A stretch of DNA of 40,815 nucleotides from Tissierellia bacterium (GTDB lineage: Bacteria > Bacillota > Clostridia > Tissierellales > Tissierellaceae): contig JAAYNS010000100.1 in NCBI GenBank assembly GCA_012520755.1, positions 1 to 40,815 of the forward strand, written 5' to 3'. Numbering within the stretch: the first letter of the stretch is position 1; each line of letters begins with the position of its first letter. The position numbers were made by a program, and so were the translations under genes. Below the pieces are notes generated by a model. That model saw only the letters and a program-made list of their open reading frames with translations. It did not search any database and was not told the origin of the DNA. Below are positions 26,109-34,295 of this stretch, in pieces.

Positions 26109-27408
26109 GATAGATTTAATACGAATGGGTGCTAAAAATCTGTGGAGAAGAAAATTAAGGACTTTCTTAACTGTTTTAGGTGTTATTATAGGAACAACTT
26201 CCATAATCGTAATGCTTAGTCTTGGTTTTGGACTTTCACAAGGCTTTGAAGATCAAATGTCTCAATGGGGTGATCTTACTACTATAAATGTCTATGAAAG
26301 ATGGGTAGACCCTTCTATGCCAAAGCAAGAACAAGTAAAATTAGACGATGCTGCCGTTGCTGAATTTAAAGCTATTCCTAATGTTACTGCAGTAAGTCCA
26401 ACTATTGAAACATATGGAGCAATTATAAATGGAAGATATGTTTCTCAGATCCCCATTAAAGGAATTGATCCTAACTCAATGGCAGAGTTTGGATTCGAAG
26501 TTGCTGAAGGAAGACTCCTAGAGAGTTCTGATGAGTTAACAGTAGTATTTGGTGGTAGGATGTCCCAACAGTTTTGGGATCCTAACTCTAGGGTTTGGAG
26601 AGAGCCGAAGATTGATTTAATGAAAGACAGAATGTCTCTAACTTTAAATCCAAATTATGGCTATGAACAACCTGGAGGGGATTCACCAAATTACAAAGAG
26701 TACAAGATAAAAGCTGCAGGAGTTTTAGTTGAAGGAAACTGGGAAACAGATTATGGAGTTTACATGCCTATCAAAGAAGTACTAAAGTTAATTAAAGATA
26801 AAGAAAAAGCTGAAGGCGCTCGACCACAAGCCGGTAATAGAAACCAATCTCAGTACCAGAATATTAATATAAAAGTAAATGATATGAAAAATGTTCAGGA
26901 TGTCCAGCAAACTATAAAGGATATGGGTCATGAAGCCTATAGCTTAAATGAACAGCTAGAAACTATGAAGCAAACTGCTGGCATTATCCAAGGAGTATTA
27001 GGTGGAATCGGGGCAATTTCTCTCTTAGTAGCAGCCATAGGGATTACAAACACAATGGTTATGAGCATCTATGAAAGAACAAGGGAGATTGGTATTATGA
27101 AGGTAATAGGAGCCTCCCTAAAGGATATAAGGAGCCTATTTCTATTTGAATCTGCTTCCATAGGAATGTTTGGTGGAATAATAGGGGTTGCATTTAGTTA
27201 TCTACTATCTTTTATCCTGAATCAATTTGGATCATCATTCTTAGGAAATTTTTTTGGCATGGGTGGAGAATCCAAGCTATCAATTATACCAATATGGCTT
27301 GTATTCGCCGCTATAGCCTTCTCAACACTAATAGGAATTATCTCAGGATACGGCCCAGCCAGAAGAGCAATGAACCTATCTGCATTAGATGCTATTAGAA
27401 CGGAATAA
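26101..27408 (+). CDS. MacB/FtsX-family ABC transporter permease
   Basis: The 435-residue membrane protein has the MacB layout. One N-terminal helix (residues about 20-45) is followed by an extracytoplasmic MacB_PCD core of some 240 residues and a C-terminal FtsX domain with three helices. KNLWRRKLRTFLTVLGVIIG at the start and NTMVMSIYERTREIGIMKVIGAS in the loop are classic. The ending GYGPARRAMNLSALDAIR is also typical. Such permeases act by mechanotransmission to export peptides, lipoproteins or drugs, or to signal. It is the last gene of the operon and is followed by a terminator. Confidence 0.92.
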   Translation: MNKIDLIRMGAKNLWRRKLRTFLTVLGVIIGTTSIIVMLSLGFGLSQGFEDQMSQWGDLTTINVYERWVDPSMPKQEQVKLDDAAVAEFKAIPNVTAVSPTIETYGAIINGRYVSQIPIKGIDPNSMAEFGFEVAEGRLLESSDELTVVFGGRMSQQFWDPNSRVWREPKIDLMKDRMSLTLNPNYGYEQPGGDSPNYKEYKIKAAGVLVEGNWETDYGVYMPIKEVLKLIKDKEKAEGARPQAGNRNQSQYQNINIKVNDMKNVQDVQQTIKDMGHEAYSLNEQLETMKQTAGIIQGVLGGIGAISLLVAAIGITNTMVMSIYERTREIGIMKVIGASLKDIRSLFLFESASIGMFGGIIGVAFSYLLSFILNQFGSSFLGNFFGMGGESKLSIIPIWLVFAAIAFSTLIGIISGYGPARRAMNLSALDAIRTE

Positions 27409-27422
27409 ATGAGATCGAATAT

Positions 27423-27464
27423 AAAAAGAACTAGTAATTTTCTTAAGAGTTGCTAGTTCTTTTT
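27423..27464. terminator. Terminator after the ABC operon, probably bidirectional
   Basis: AAAAAGAACTAG / CTAGTTCTTTTT form a 12-bp stem around an 18-nt loop. A/T runs on both sides could also stop minus-strand transcripts leaving the liv remnant. Confidence 0.8.
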
Positions 27465-27485
27465 ATAAAAAGGTTTAATTATGTA

Positions 27486-27554
27486 TCAATTACCTAAATA
27501 AGCTTTCTTGACTACATCATTACTCCTAAGATTCTCAACTGTATCTTCAATTAC
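27486..27554 (-). pseudogene. 3' remnant of a branched-chain amino-acid ABC transporter ATPase gene (livF or livG)
   Basis: In the reading frame shifted from the upstream livJ-like gene, the minus strand encodes VIEDTVENLRSNDVVKKAYLGN followed by TGA. The ending of the type V-x-x-AYLG is the hallmark C-terminus of LivF/LivG ATPases. No other part of the ATPase gene, and no permease gene, is present. It is therefore the tail left by a deletion that removed the middle of a liv operon. Confidence 0.75.
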
Positions 27555-28681
27555 GCTATAAGAGTTCCTGTCACAGTTTCAAAGTCCTTAAGGTCTCTGA
27601 TAGCGTCACGCATTTTTACAGGATCAGTGCCAACTTCACCAATTACCTTAAACAAAACTTCAAATGCATCATATACTGATGCCCCTACCATATCAGGAAT
27701 TATACCGTATTTCTCCGTATAAGTTTGAATGTAAGCCTGTGTAGACTCATTTTCGGAATCTCTGTTCATGTTAGTTGTAAGCATTACCCCCTCAGCATTT
27801 TCGCCAGCTATTTCTAAGAACTGGAATGAATCTATCCCTTCAGTTCCAAGTATAGGAATATCTAGACCTAATTTCTTTGCTTGTCTGACAATTTCTGAAC
27901 CATGGGCATAATAATTAGCTATATATAACAAATCAGGCTTAATTTCTTCTTTAATCTTTGTCGTTACTGGTGCAAACTCCTTATCTGCCATAGCAAACTT
28001 ATCTAATGATACTATTTCAGCACCATGGGCTTCTGCATATGCTGTAAATGATTCAGATAGTTCCTTACCGAAATCAATATCAACTGCAATTATTGAAATA
28101 CGCTTAGCATTAAGCATTTCAACAGCTACTTTAGCACCAGCAGTTCCTTGAACTGAACCTGCAAACGATTGTGAAAATATAAAATCACCTGAATTAGTTA
28201 CATCAGGGTGTATTGCATATCCTGAAAGCATAGGAATTCCCGCTTCTTGAAATATCGGAGCTGCAACTCTTGTAGGCCCAGAATAACTCCCACTTACAAC
28301 AGCTACAACATTATCTTTGGTTGTAAGTTTTTGTGCTATATTAACAGCTTGTTTTGTATCAAGTCCATCATCATATTTTATTAATTCAACTAATCGACCG
28401 TCAATTCCACCCTTTTTATTAATTAATTCTACTGCTAGTTCTGCAGAATTAGCTACACTCAATCCATCAGCAGCTGCAGGACCTGTTATAGGAGCAAAAA
28501 ACCCAATTTTAATAGGATCTTTGTTTTCCTCTGGAGCAGGTTCTTTTGTTGTGTTTTCTGCAGGTGCTGCCGCTTCCTCAACAGGTGCAGAAGTTTCAGG
28601 CTGTTTTTGGCATGCTGAAAAAGCAAAAACCAAAATAATAGATAAAACTAATGATAATAATGTTCTAAACCTTTTATTCAT
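27551..28681 (-). CDS. livJ: Branched-chain amino-acid ABC transporter substrate-binding lipoprotein, C-terminally truncated
   Basis: The 376-residue LivJ/periplasmic-binding-fold type I protein has a lipobox (VFAFSAC) and an Ala/Pro/Glu-rich linker to about residue 55. The ligand-binding body follows, with GFFAPITGPAAADGLS, INKKGGIDGR, VSGSYSGPTRVAAP and VYDAFEVLFKVIGE. It stops at DLKDFETVTGTLIA. Family members normally continue about 25-35 residues past the VTG motif (Phe-Asp-x-x-Gly-Asp type strand and tail), so the last strands are missing. The DNA just beyond encodes the end of a Liv ATPase in another frame. No permease or ATPase genes follow, so the protein is probably a non-transporting remnant, though it could still be exported and bind ligand. 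Confidence 0.85.
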   Translation of the reverse strand: MNKRFRTLLSLVLSIILVFAFSACQKQPETSAPVEEAAAPAENTTKEPAPEENKDPIKIGFFAPITGPAAADGLSVANSAELAVELINKKGGIDGRLVELIKYDDGLDTKQAVNIAQKLTTKDNVVAVVSGSYSGPTRVAAPIFQEAGIPMLSGYAIHPDVTNSGDFIFSQSFAGSVQGTAGAKVAVEMLNAKRISIIAVDIDFGKELSESFTAYAEAHGAEIVSLDKFAMADKEFAPVTTKIKEEIKPDLLYIANYYAHGSEIVRQAKKLGLDIPILGTEGIDSFQFLEIAGENAEGVMLTTNMNRDSENESTQAYIQTYTEKYGIIPDMVGASVYDAFEVLFKVIGEVGTDPVKMRDAIRDLKDFETVTGTLIA

Positions 28682-28948
28682 ATTTTCTCCCCCTCTTTAA
28701 ATCGGGTAGTTAATATTTGTGATTAACTTTTTCAGGTCATCTTATTCACATTAAATATCTATTTTTGTCCTCACTTAATAAAGTGTAGTATTCCATCTTA
28801 TATAAACAATGGATTTACTCACTTTATAATAATATTGTAACCACTAAGGACAATAGCTTTAATATGAACTTCTATTTTATATTTATGTGGACGTGTCCAC
28901 TTGTATGCATCTAATATATATTTGACTTACACGAATGGATAAAAAAAG
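28682..28948. other. Gap upstream of the livJ-like gene
   Basis: This is the larger part of a 358-bp stretch without a gene (28682-29039). It contains a GGGGGAG ribosome-binding site next to the livJ start, AT-rich sequence without a convincing promoter, and the GTGGAC palindrome listed separately. I see no small ORF. Confidence 0.6.
28887..28900. promoter_or_regulatory. Interrupted palindrome GTGGAC-GT-GTCCAC, candidate operator
   Basis: Perfect 6-bp half sites with a 2-bp spacer stand out as a G/C island in AT-rich DNA, about 205 bp upstream of the livJ-like start. The distance is long for a simple repressor site. No regulator gene is adjacent. Confidence 0.35.
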
Positions 28949-28981
28949 AAGAGACATATTATTAACGATAATATGTCTCTT
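28949..28981 (-). terminator. Terminator of the large SLH gene
   Basis: AAGAGACATATTAT / ATAATATGTCTCTT form a 14-bp perfect stem with a 5-nt loop. On the minus strand it is followed by CTTTTTTTATCC. It lies about 60 nt after the SLH gene stop. Confidence 0.9.
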
Positions 28982-29039
28982 CGTATATCTATCTGTGGTT
29001 TTTTTAAATGGGTATTGATAATTAGAACTTGTTTCTTCT

Positions 29040-30956
29040 TTATCTTATAGTAATTTCTGTAACTATGAATTTATACCCATCATAGTAGCCAAATACTAAA
29101 ACCTCTTGATTTCTTGATAGGTCATCAAAATCCCCTTTAGATCCTCTGTAAGTAATTATAGTATCATCTTCATCAATTGATATAGTCAGTTCATCACCAT
29201 AAGCATATTGGCTAAGATCAGAGCTTACTATTTCTATATCAACTTCTTCTCTTCTTGAATTAACCCTTTTTATTGTTCCCCTAATCATTGACTCAGCACC
29301 ACGAGAATCTGCTTCTAGTTCAATAATCTCATTGCTTCCAATTACTGCCTCTACATAGTAGCCTACATTTAGACTAATAACACTAGCATCTTTATCATCA
29401 ACTTCAATTTCAGCATTTTGAGCTAATGCATATGTCTCTTCTTTATCAGTCTTAATATTTTTTATGGTAATCTCTGTACCACTGTTTAATCTTGTAGCTA
29501 TCCCAGTTATATAGCCTTCAATTTCAGCCTCTACTACATCTGCGTCAATATCTACCACAAGACCGTCTTCCATTTCTATAACCACTTCATCTCCTGGTCT
29601 TAAGTCTTTGAATTCGGCTCTCTTGCCGTTTCTATAGATATCTACATCTTCATCTAATTCATATTCTACCTTTACACCTTTTGATGCTTCAACAGTTATA
29701 TAGTATATAGTCTCTCTTGATTTCACATCGGAATCTAATTCTACTATTATACCTTTTATTTTTCCACTCATTTTTGTTGCATCAATTTCTACAACAGAAT
29801 TGTTTTCAATATATAGTATTGCCTTATCCCCTTGATTTAGATCCTTAAGGTTTGCATTTGTACCATCTAGTTTAATATCTGCATTGTTTATTACTATTAG
29901 TTCAGCACTTCTATTTGAATTGCCTTCCTTATACTCAATGGTTATTCTATTAGTAATAGGTGTTACGCTTTTTATTGTACCTTCAATTTTTGATTCAAGT
30001 GTTTCAACATCTACTCTTACAGCAGAATTACTACCATCCTTTACCGTAACTTCTACTGTTTGTCCCTCAAATAGACTAGCTACTGTTGTCAACTTCCCAT
30101 CTAATCTAATAGCAGTTGTAGTATCAACTAAATAAGTAGTTGATGACCCTGATTTTGCCTCTACAGTAATAAAGGTATTTGTTCCAACTTTAGATATTTT
30201 TGTTATTGTACCTACTATAAGGTTTGTACCTGTTTCTTTTGGTAGCTCTGGTGTTGTAGGAGTTTGTGGGTTTTTATTTAGATACTCATAAGCCACTGAC
30301 ATCATCTTTGCCATTTGCTCTCTTAAAAGTGGAGAGTTTGGTTCAAAATATCCGTTTCCTGTACCACTAGCACTTAATACTCCAGCCTCGATTAATACAT
30401 ATATTAATTTGTGATATGCAGAGTTAATATCTTTCAAATCTTTATAAGTCAATACAACAAATGGCTTGCTATTAGCTTCTTTTTCCAATCCCATTGCCTT
30501 AGCCATATAAATACTTACATCTAATCTACGAACTCTCATTTTTGTTCCGACTGTTATCATTCCCAAAGATGATGCTTGTCTTAACTCAGCTTCACTAATG
30601 ACACCTTCATATAAACATTTCATAACAGCTTCTTGCGCCCAAGTTGGCACACCTAAATCATTAACCAGTTTATTGTACTTAGTTTTGCTTTCATTTACCT
30701 CAGCCGTACTCATGTTCAACAGTTTAGATAATAGTTGCATAGTCTCTAAATATGTCAAGGTCTCTCTTGGTTTAAATGTTCCGTCAGGATAACCATTGAT
30801 GACTCCCTGTTTAGACATATCTTCAATATAGCTATAAGCCCAATGTGTGTCTGGAACATCCTTAAATGTTGCTGCAAAAGTAGGCATTGAAGGCATTATC
30901 ATAAAAACCGTTAGAACTAAGGCAACTGTCCTTAGAAATCTCCTTCTAAATTCCAT
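29040..30956 (-). CDS. S-layer homology (SLH) domain surface protein with tandem beta-domain repeats
   Basis: The 638-residue secreted protein has a signal peptide (FLRTVALVLTVFMIMPSMPTFA). Three SLH modules follow (about 30-230): FKDVPDTHWAYSYIEDMSKQ with GYPDGTFKPRETLT, then two more divergent copies, the last with GNGYFEPNSPLLREQMAKMM. These bind secondary wall polymer. After a Pro/Thr linker come about five repeats of 65-80 residues with patterns such as IEGTIKSVTPITNRITIEYK and IKGIIVELDSDVKSRETIYY. They are acidic beta-rich modules, possibly OB-like. Function beyond surface attachment is unknown. It lies 93 nt after pyrG and ends in a strong terminator. Confidence 0.9.
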   Translation of the reverse strand: MEFRRRFLRTVALVLTVFMIMPSMPTFAATFKDVPDTHWAYSYIEDMSKQGVINGYPDGTFKPRETLTYLETMQLLSKLLNMSTAEVNESKTKYNKLVNDLGVPTWAQEAVMKCLYEGVISEAELRQASSLGMITVGTKMRVRRLDVSIYMAKAMGLEKEANSKPFVVLTYKDLKDINSAYHKLIYVLIEAGVLSASGTGNGYFEPNSPLLREQMAKMMSVAYEYLNKNPQTPTTPELPKETGTNLIVGTITKISKVGTNTFITVEAKSGSSTTYLVDTTTAIRLDGKLTTVASLFEGQTVEVTVKDGSNSAVRVDVETLESKIEGTIKSVTPITNRITIEYKEGNSNRSAELIVINNADIKLDGTNANLKDLNQGDKAILYIENNSVVEIDATKMSGKIKGIIVELDSDVKSRETIYYITVEASKGVKVEYELDEDVDIYRNGKRAEFKDLRPGDEVVIEMEDGLVVDIDADVVEAEIEGYITGIATRLNSGTEITIKNIKTDKEETYALAQNAEIEVDDKDASVISLNVGYYVEAVIGSNEIIELEADSRGAESMIRGTIKRVNSRREEVDIEIVSSDLSQYAYGDELTISIDEDDTIITYRGSKGDFDDLSRNQEVLVFGYYDGYKFIVTEITIR

Positions 30957-31049
30957 GTCTAGTCCCCCTTTTGTTTTGTATTTATCTACCTATTTATATA
31001 ATATAACAAAAAAACCATATTTGTTGTTACATTTTGGTGACATTAAACA

Positions 31050-32654
31050 TTAATCTCTATTTTTTATACTTGCAGCTATGAAACCTTTAAACAATGGATG
31101 TGCTTTAGTTGGTCTTGATTTAAATTCCGGACGAAATTGTACACCTATAAACCAAGGATGATCTTTTAACTCTACCATTTCAACTAAAGAGTCATCAGGA
31201 GTCACTCCCGAAACAATCATACCATTTTGTTCCATTTTTTCTCTAAATTCGTTGTTGAACCCATATCTATGTCTATGTCTTTCATAAATGACTTGGTCAT
31301 TATAAAGCTCCATAGCCTTTGTAGCTTCTTTTAGCTTACAAGGATGGGCCCCTAGTCTTAGTGTGCCTCCAATATTTTGCACATCTGTTTGATCAGACAT
31401 TAGATCAATTATTGGATATGGTGTATTTTCATCAACTTCTGTAGTATGGGCATCTTTTAAGCCTAATACATTTCTAGCAAATTCTACAGCAGCTAATTGC
31501 ATACCAAGGGATATGCCTAAATATGGTATGTTATTTTCCCTTGCATATTGTATAGCACATATTTTGCCTTCTATCCCTCTACGACCAAATCCATCGGGAA
31601 CAATAATTCCGTCAACATCAGCAAGGGCATCATGACAAGTATCCAAATCTAAATCTTCTGAATGAACCCAGTCAATTTCAACTTCAACATTATTTGCAAT
31701 TCCTGCGTGACTCAAAGATTCAGCAACAGAAAGATAGGCATCTTTTAATTCAACATATTTTCCAACTAATGCTACTTTTACCTTGCCCATAGGGTTATTA
31801 ACCTTATCAACTATTGAATTCCACTCTCTTAAATCTAGGTCATTGCATTCCAAGTTTAAGTGTTCTATAACCTTCATAGATAAACCTTGTTCTTCTAGCA
31901 TTTGTGGTAATTCATAAATTGTTGATGCGTCAAGATTCTCTATTACTTCAGATGGTTCTAAATCACAAAACAATGCAATTTTCCTCTTTAATTCCTCTGC
32001 TAAATGTTTTTCTGCTCTGCATATCAATAAGTCTGGTTGAATCCCAAGACTTCTTAATTCTTTAACACTATGTTGGGTAGGTTTTGTTTTTAGCTCTCCT
32101 GCCTTTGATAGATAAGGAACTAATGTTACATGAATATACATTATATTTTCTCTACCCACATCGTACCTTAGCTGTCTAATAGCTTCTAAAAACGGTAAGG
32201 ATTCAATATCTCCAACAGTTCCACCTATTTCAGTTATCAGAACATCAAGTTCTCTTTCCTTTGCTGATTTCATGATTCTTTCTTTGATTTCATTAGTAAT
32301 ATGAGGTATTACTTGAACAGTCTTCCCATCATATTCCCCACTACGCTCCTTATTTAGAACCGACCAATACACCTTACCTGTTGTAATACTATTATTCTTA
32401 GTTAAATTAATATCTATAAAGCGTTCATAATGGCCTAAATCTAAATCTGTTTCTCCACCATCTTCCGTCACATAAACTTCTCCGTGTTGATAAGGGCTTA
32501 ATGAGCCAGGATCAACATTTATATATGGGTCGAATTTTTGAATAGTTACTTTTAAACCTCGACTTTTTAACAAACGACCTAAGCTAGCCGCAGTAATTCC
32601 CTTGCCTAAAGAAGAAACTACACCACCAGTTACAAAAATATATTTTGTTGCCAA
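31050..32654 (-). CDS. pyrG: CTP synthase with degenerate glutaminase domain
   Basis: The 534-residue enzyme amidates UTP to CTP. The synthase half (1-267) is intact, with [39 protein letters not shown] and [12 protein letters not shown]. The C-terminal class I glutamine amidotransferase domain lacks key residues. The nucleophile motif reads [10 protein letters not shown], with Ser382 in place of Cys; the codon is TCC. The catalytic His is Arg508 in VQFRPEF (codon CGT), although the Glu of the triad (E510) remains. The oxyanion loop reads VPDGFG instead of PGGFG. The ammonia-dependent reaction should survive; glutamine use should not. It starts at TTG (32654) with GGAGGG, behind a near-consensus promoter. 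No pyrG-type attenuator is visible. Confidence 0.95.
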   Translation of the reverse strand: MATKYIFVTGGVVSSLGKGITAASLGRLLKSRGLKVTIQKFDPYINVDPGSLSPYQHGEVYVTEDGGETDLDLGHYERFIDINLTKNNSITTGKVYWSVLNKERSGEYDGKTVQVIPHITNEIKERIMKSAKERELDVLITEIGGTVGDIESLPFLEAIRQLRYDVGRENIMYIHVTLVPYLSKAGELKTKPTQHSVKELRSLGIQPDLLICRAEKHLAEELKRKIALFCDLEPSEVIENLDASTIYELPQMLEEQGLSMKVIEHLNLECNDLDLREWNSIVDKVNNPMGKVKVALVGKYVELKDAYLSVAESLSHAGIANNVEVEIDWVHSEDLDLDTCHDALADVDGIIVPDGFGRRGIEGKICAIQYARENNIPYLGISLGMQLAAVEFARNVLGLKDAHTTEVDENTPYPIIDLMSDQTDVQNIGGTLRLGAHPCKLKEATKAMELYNDQVIYERHRHRYGFNNEFREKMEQNGMIVSGVTPDDSLVEMVELKDHPWFIGVQFRPEFKSRPTKAHPLFKGFIAASIKNRD

Positions 32655-32699
32655 ATACTATCCCTCCTTATTCCTTCAATAAGTATTCTTAACTATAAT

Positions 32700-32728
32700 A
32701 GTTTATCCTAATTGGATTCCTATGTCAA
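32700..32728 (-). promoter_or_regulatory. Predicted sigma-A promoter of pyrG
   Basis: The minus strand has TTGACA, 17 nt, TAAACT. The transcript would start in an AT-rich sequence without the initial G run used for reiterative control of pyrG in Bacillus, and the short leader holds no terminator hairpin. Confidence 0.65.
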
Positions 32729-32831
32729 AATTAATTTGTAATCTTAATTTAATATTTATCGCCTATATTTCATAGTATAATTATAATGTAGTATATTCCA
32801 ATAATCAAAATTTAAAGGAAGGAGAGATAAC

Positions 32832-33431
32832 TTGAAAAAAATAATAATATTTTTAGTGCTCTTATCGATGTTACTATCTGCATTAGTTCCAATCATAGCA
32901 AACGCTCAACCAGATGATTTGTTTCTCTCCTCTGGAGAGATTCTCAGATCTTTAAATGTATTACAAGGAAATAAAGATAAGAACTTAATGCTTGACAATA
33001 AACTGAAAAGACAAGATATGATTGTGCTCATGAGTAGATTGTATAAAGAGGAAAACTCCCTAAAAAATAATTTAATAAAGGCTAATTTTACTGATATTGA
33101 AGATAGTTTTTATGAAACTTATATTAATTGGGCTGTTGCCAAAGGTTTAATAATTGGTATGGACAAGGATACTTTTGGCTTTAATGAACATGTTACAGTC
33201 CAACAATTTATGACTGTATTGCTAAGAGTCTTAGGATATGATGAAGAATCAAAACTTTGGGATACAGTACCTGATATAGCAAGTAACCTAGGAATTATGA
33301 AGGACTTAAATCTAAATCCAAATTCCCACTTAACTCGTGGTCAAATGGCTGTCATGACTTTAAACACCTTAAATCTTACAATAAAAGGCAGCACCCTACC
33401 TTTAGCTGAGGCTTTGAATTTGAAAATGTAG
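32832..33431 (+). CDS. Small SLH-domain secreted protein
   Basis: The 199-residue protein has a signal peptide (KIIIFLVLLSMLLSALVPIIANA) and little beyond SLH modules. Segments ANFTDIEDSFYETYINWAVAKGLI and FGFNEHVTVQQFMTVLLRVLGY form a good SLH repeat; flanking parts (LKRQDMIVLMSRLY, LTRGQMAVMTLNTL) are divergent copies. It may bind wall polymer without a large effector domain. The start is TTG at 32832 behind AAGGAAGGAGAG. It is divergent from pyrG. The UPF0173 gene follows after a predicted promoter. Confidence 0.85.
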   Translation: MKKIIIFLVLLSMLLSALVPIIANAQPDDLFLSSGEILRSLNVLQGNKDKNLMLDNKLKRQDMIVLMSRLYKEENSLKNNLIKANFTDIEDSFYETYINWAVAKGLIIGMDKDTFGFNEHVTVQQFMTVLLRVLGYDEESKLWDTVPDIASNLGIMKDLNLNPNSHLTRGQMAVMTLNTLNLTIKGSTLPLAEALNLKM

Positions 33432-33441
33432 ACCACCAATG

Positions 33442-33470
33442 TTAACTATAAGCTTTATATTGGGTATACT
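33442..33470 (+). promoter_or_regulatory. Predicted sigma-A promoter of the UPF0173 gene
   Basis: TTAACT and TATACT are separated by 17 nt in the 72-bp gap before the UPF0173 start. Confidence 0.45.
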
Positions 33471-33503
33471 CTAATTAGAAGAAATAACGAAAGGAGACTT
33501 GAT

Positions 33504-34181
33504 ATGAAGATAACTTATCTTGGGCATTCTGCTTTTATAATAGAAGAAGGTGATTTTAAAGGAATCATAGATCCCTTTATCACAGGTAATTCCCTTTCTA
33601 ATATAAATGTAGATGAAATAACCGGTCTAAGCCATATATTTGTAACCCATGGTCACGGTGACCACCTTGGCGATACGATAAAACTAGCAGCAAATAATGA
33701 TGTGCTTGTAATATCAAATGCAGAAATCTCTAACTATCTCAAGGAACAAGGCCTTAATACCCACTCAATGCATATCGGTGGAAGGCATAGCTTTGATTTT
33801 GGTGTAGTAAAATTGACACCTGCCCTTCATGGTTCAGCTATATCAACTGAGAGTGGCCCTGTGGACGGTGGAAATCCTTGTGGATTCGTAATTGAGATAA
33901 ATGGCAAGAAAATATACCATGCTGGAGACACAGGACTTACAATGGATATGAAATTACTAGAAATTGAAAATATCGATGTGGGTCTCTTCCCAATCGGAGG
34001 AAATTTCACAATGGACATAGAAGATGCTATTAGGGCTGTAGACTTTGTAAAACCAAAGCTTGCCATCCCAATGCACTATGACACCTTCCCAGTAATAAAA
34101 GCTGACCCAAGGGAATTCGCTGAGAAGAATAAAACATGCAATACTAAGATAATGAGTATAGGAGAATCATACGAGTTTTAA
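33504..34181 (+). CDS. UPF0173 metal-dependent hydrolase (metallo-beta-lactamase fold)
   Basis: The 225-residue UPF0173/YtkL family protein has the metallo-beta-lactamase signature THGHGDHLGD (H49, H51, D53, H54). It also has LTPALHGS, AGDTGLT and the C-terminal PMHYDTFP, which complete the metal site. Length is typical (about 226). It starts at ATG with AAAGGAG upstream and ends in a strong terminator. The family has no settled substrate, so only hydrolase activity is suggested. Confidence 0.93.
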   Translation: MKITYLGHSAFIIEEGDFKGIIDPFITGNSLSNINVDEITGLSHIFVTHGHGDHLGDTIKLAANNDVLVISNAEISNYLKEQGLNTHSMHIGGRHSFDFGVVKLTPALHGSAISTESGPVDGGNPCGFVIEINGKKIYHAGDTGLTMDMKLLEIENIDVGLFPIGGNFTMDIEDAIRAVDFVKPKLAIPMHYDTFPVIKADPREFAEKNKTCNTKIMSIGESYEF

Positions 34182-34190
34182 CGAAAAGTC

Positions 34191-34226
34191 AAAAAGCCAA
34201 AAGGAATTGTTCCTTTTGGCTTTTTT
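34191..34226. terminator. Bidirectional terminator between the UPF0173 gene and ilvE
   Basis: AAAAAGCCAAAAGGAA-TTG-TTCCTTTTGGCTTTTTT has a stem of about 15 bp and U-tracts in both directions. It closes the UPF0173 gene and the convergent ilv operon. Confidence 0.9.
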
Positions 34227-34295
34227 AAAATCCGTGATTCCTTGACGACCTCACCCTAAACAGAATTATTATCATAAGACGGTGCATATTAGCTC

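Noticed and set aside
31050-32654. pyrG as a pseudogene
   Set aside because: There is no frameshift, stop or deletion, length is normal and the synthase half is conserved; only the glutaminase site has changed.
32655-32831. Reiterative-transcription attenuator upstream of pyrG
   Set aside because: The predicted start lacks the leading G run and no terminator hairpin lies in the short leader.
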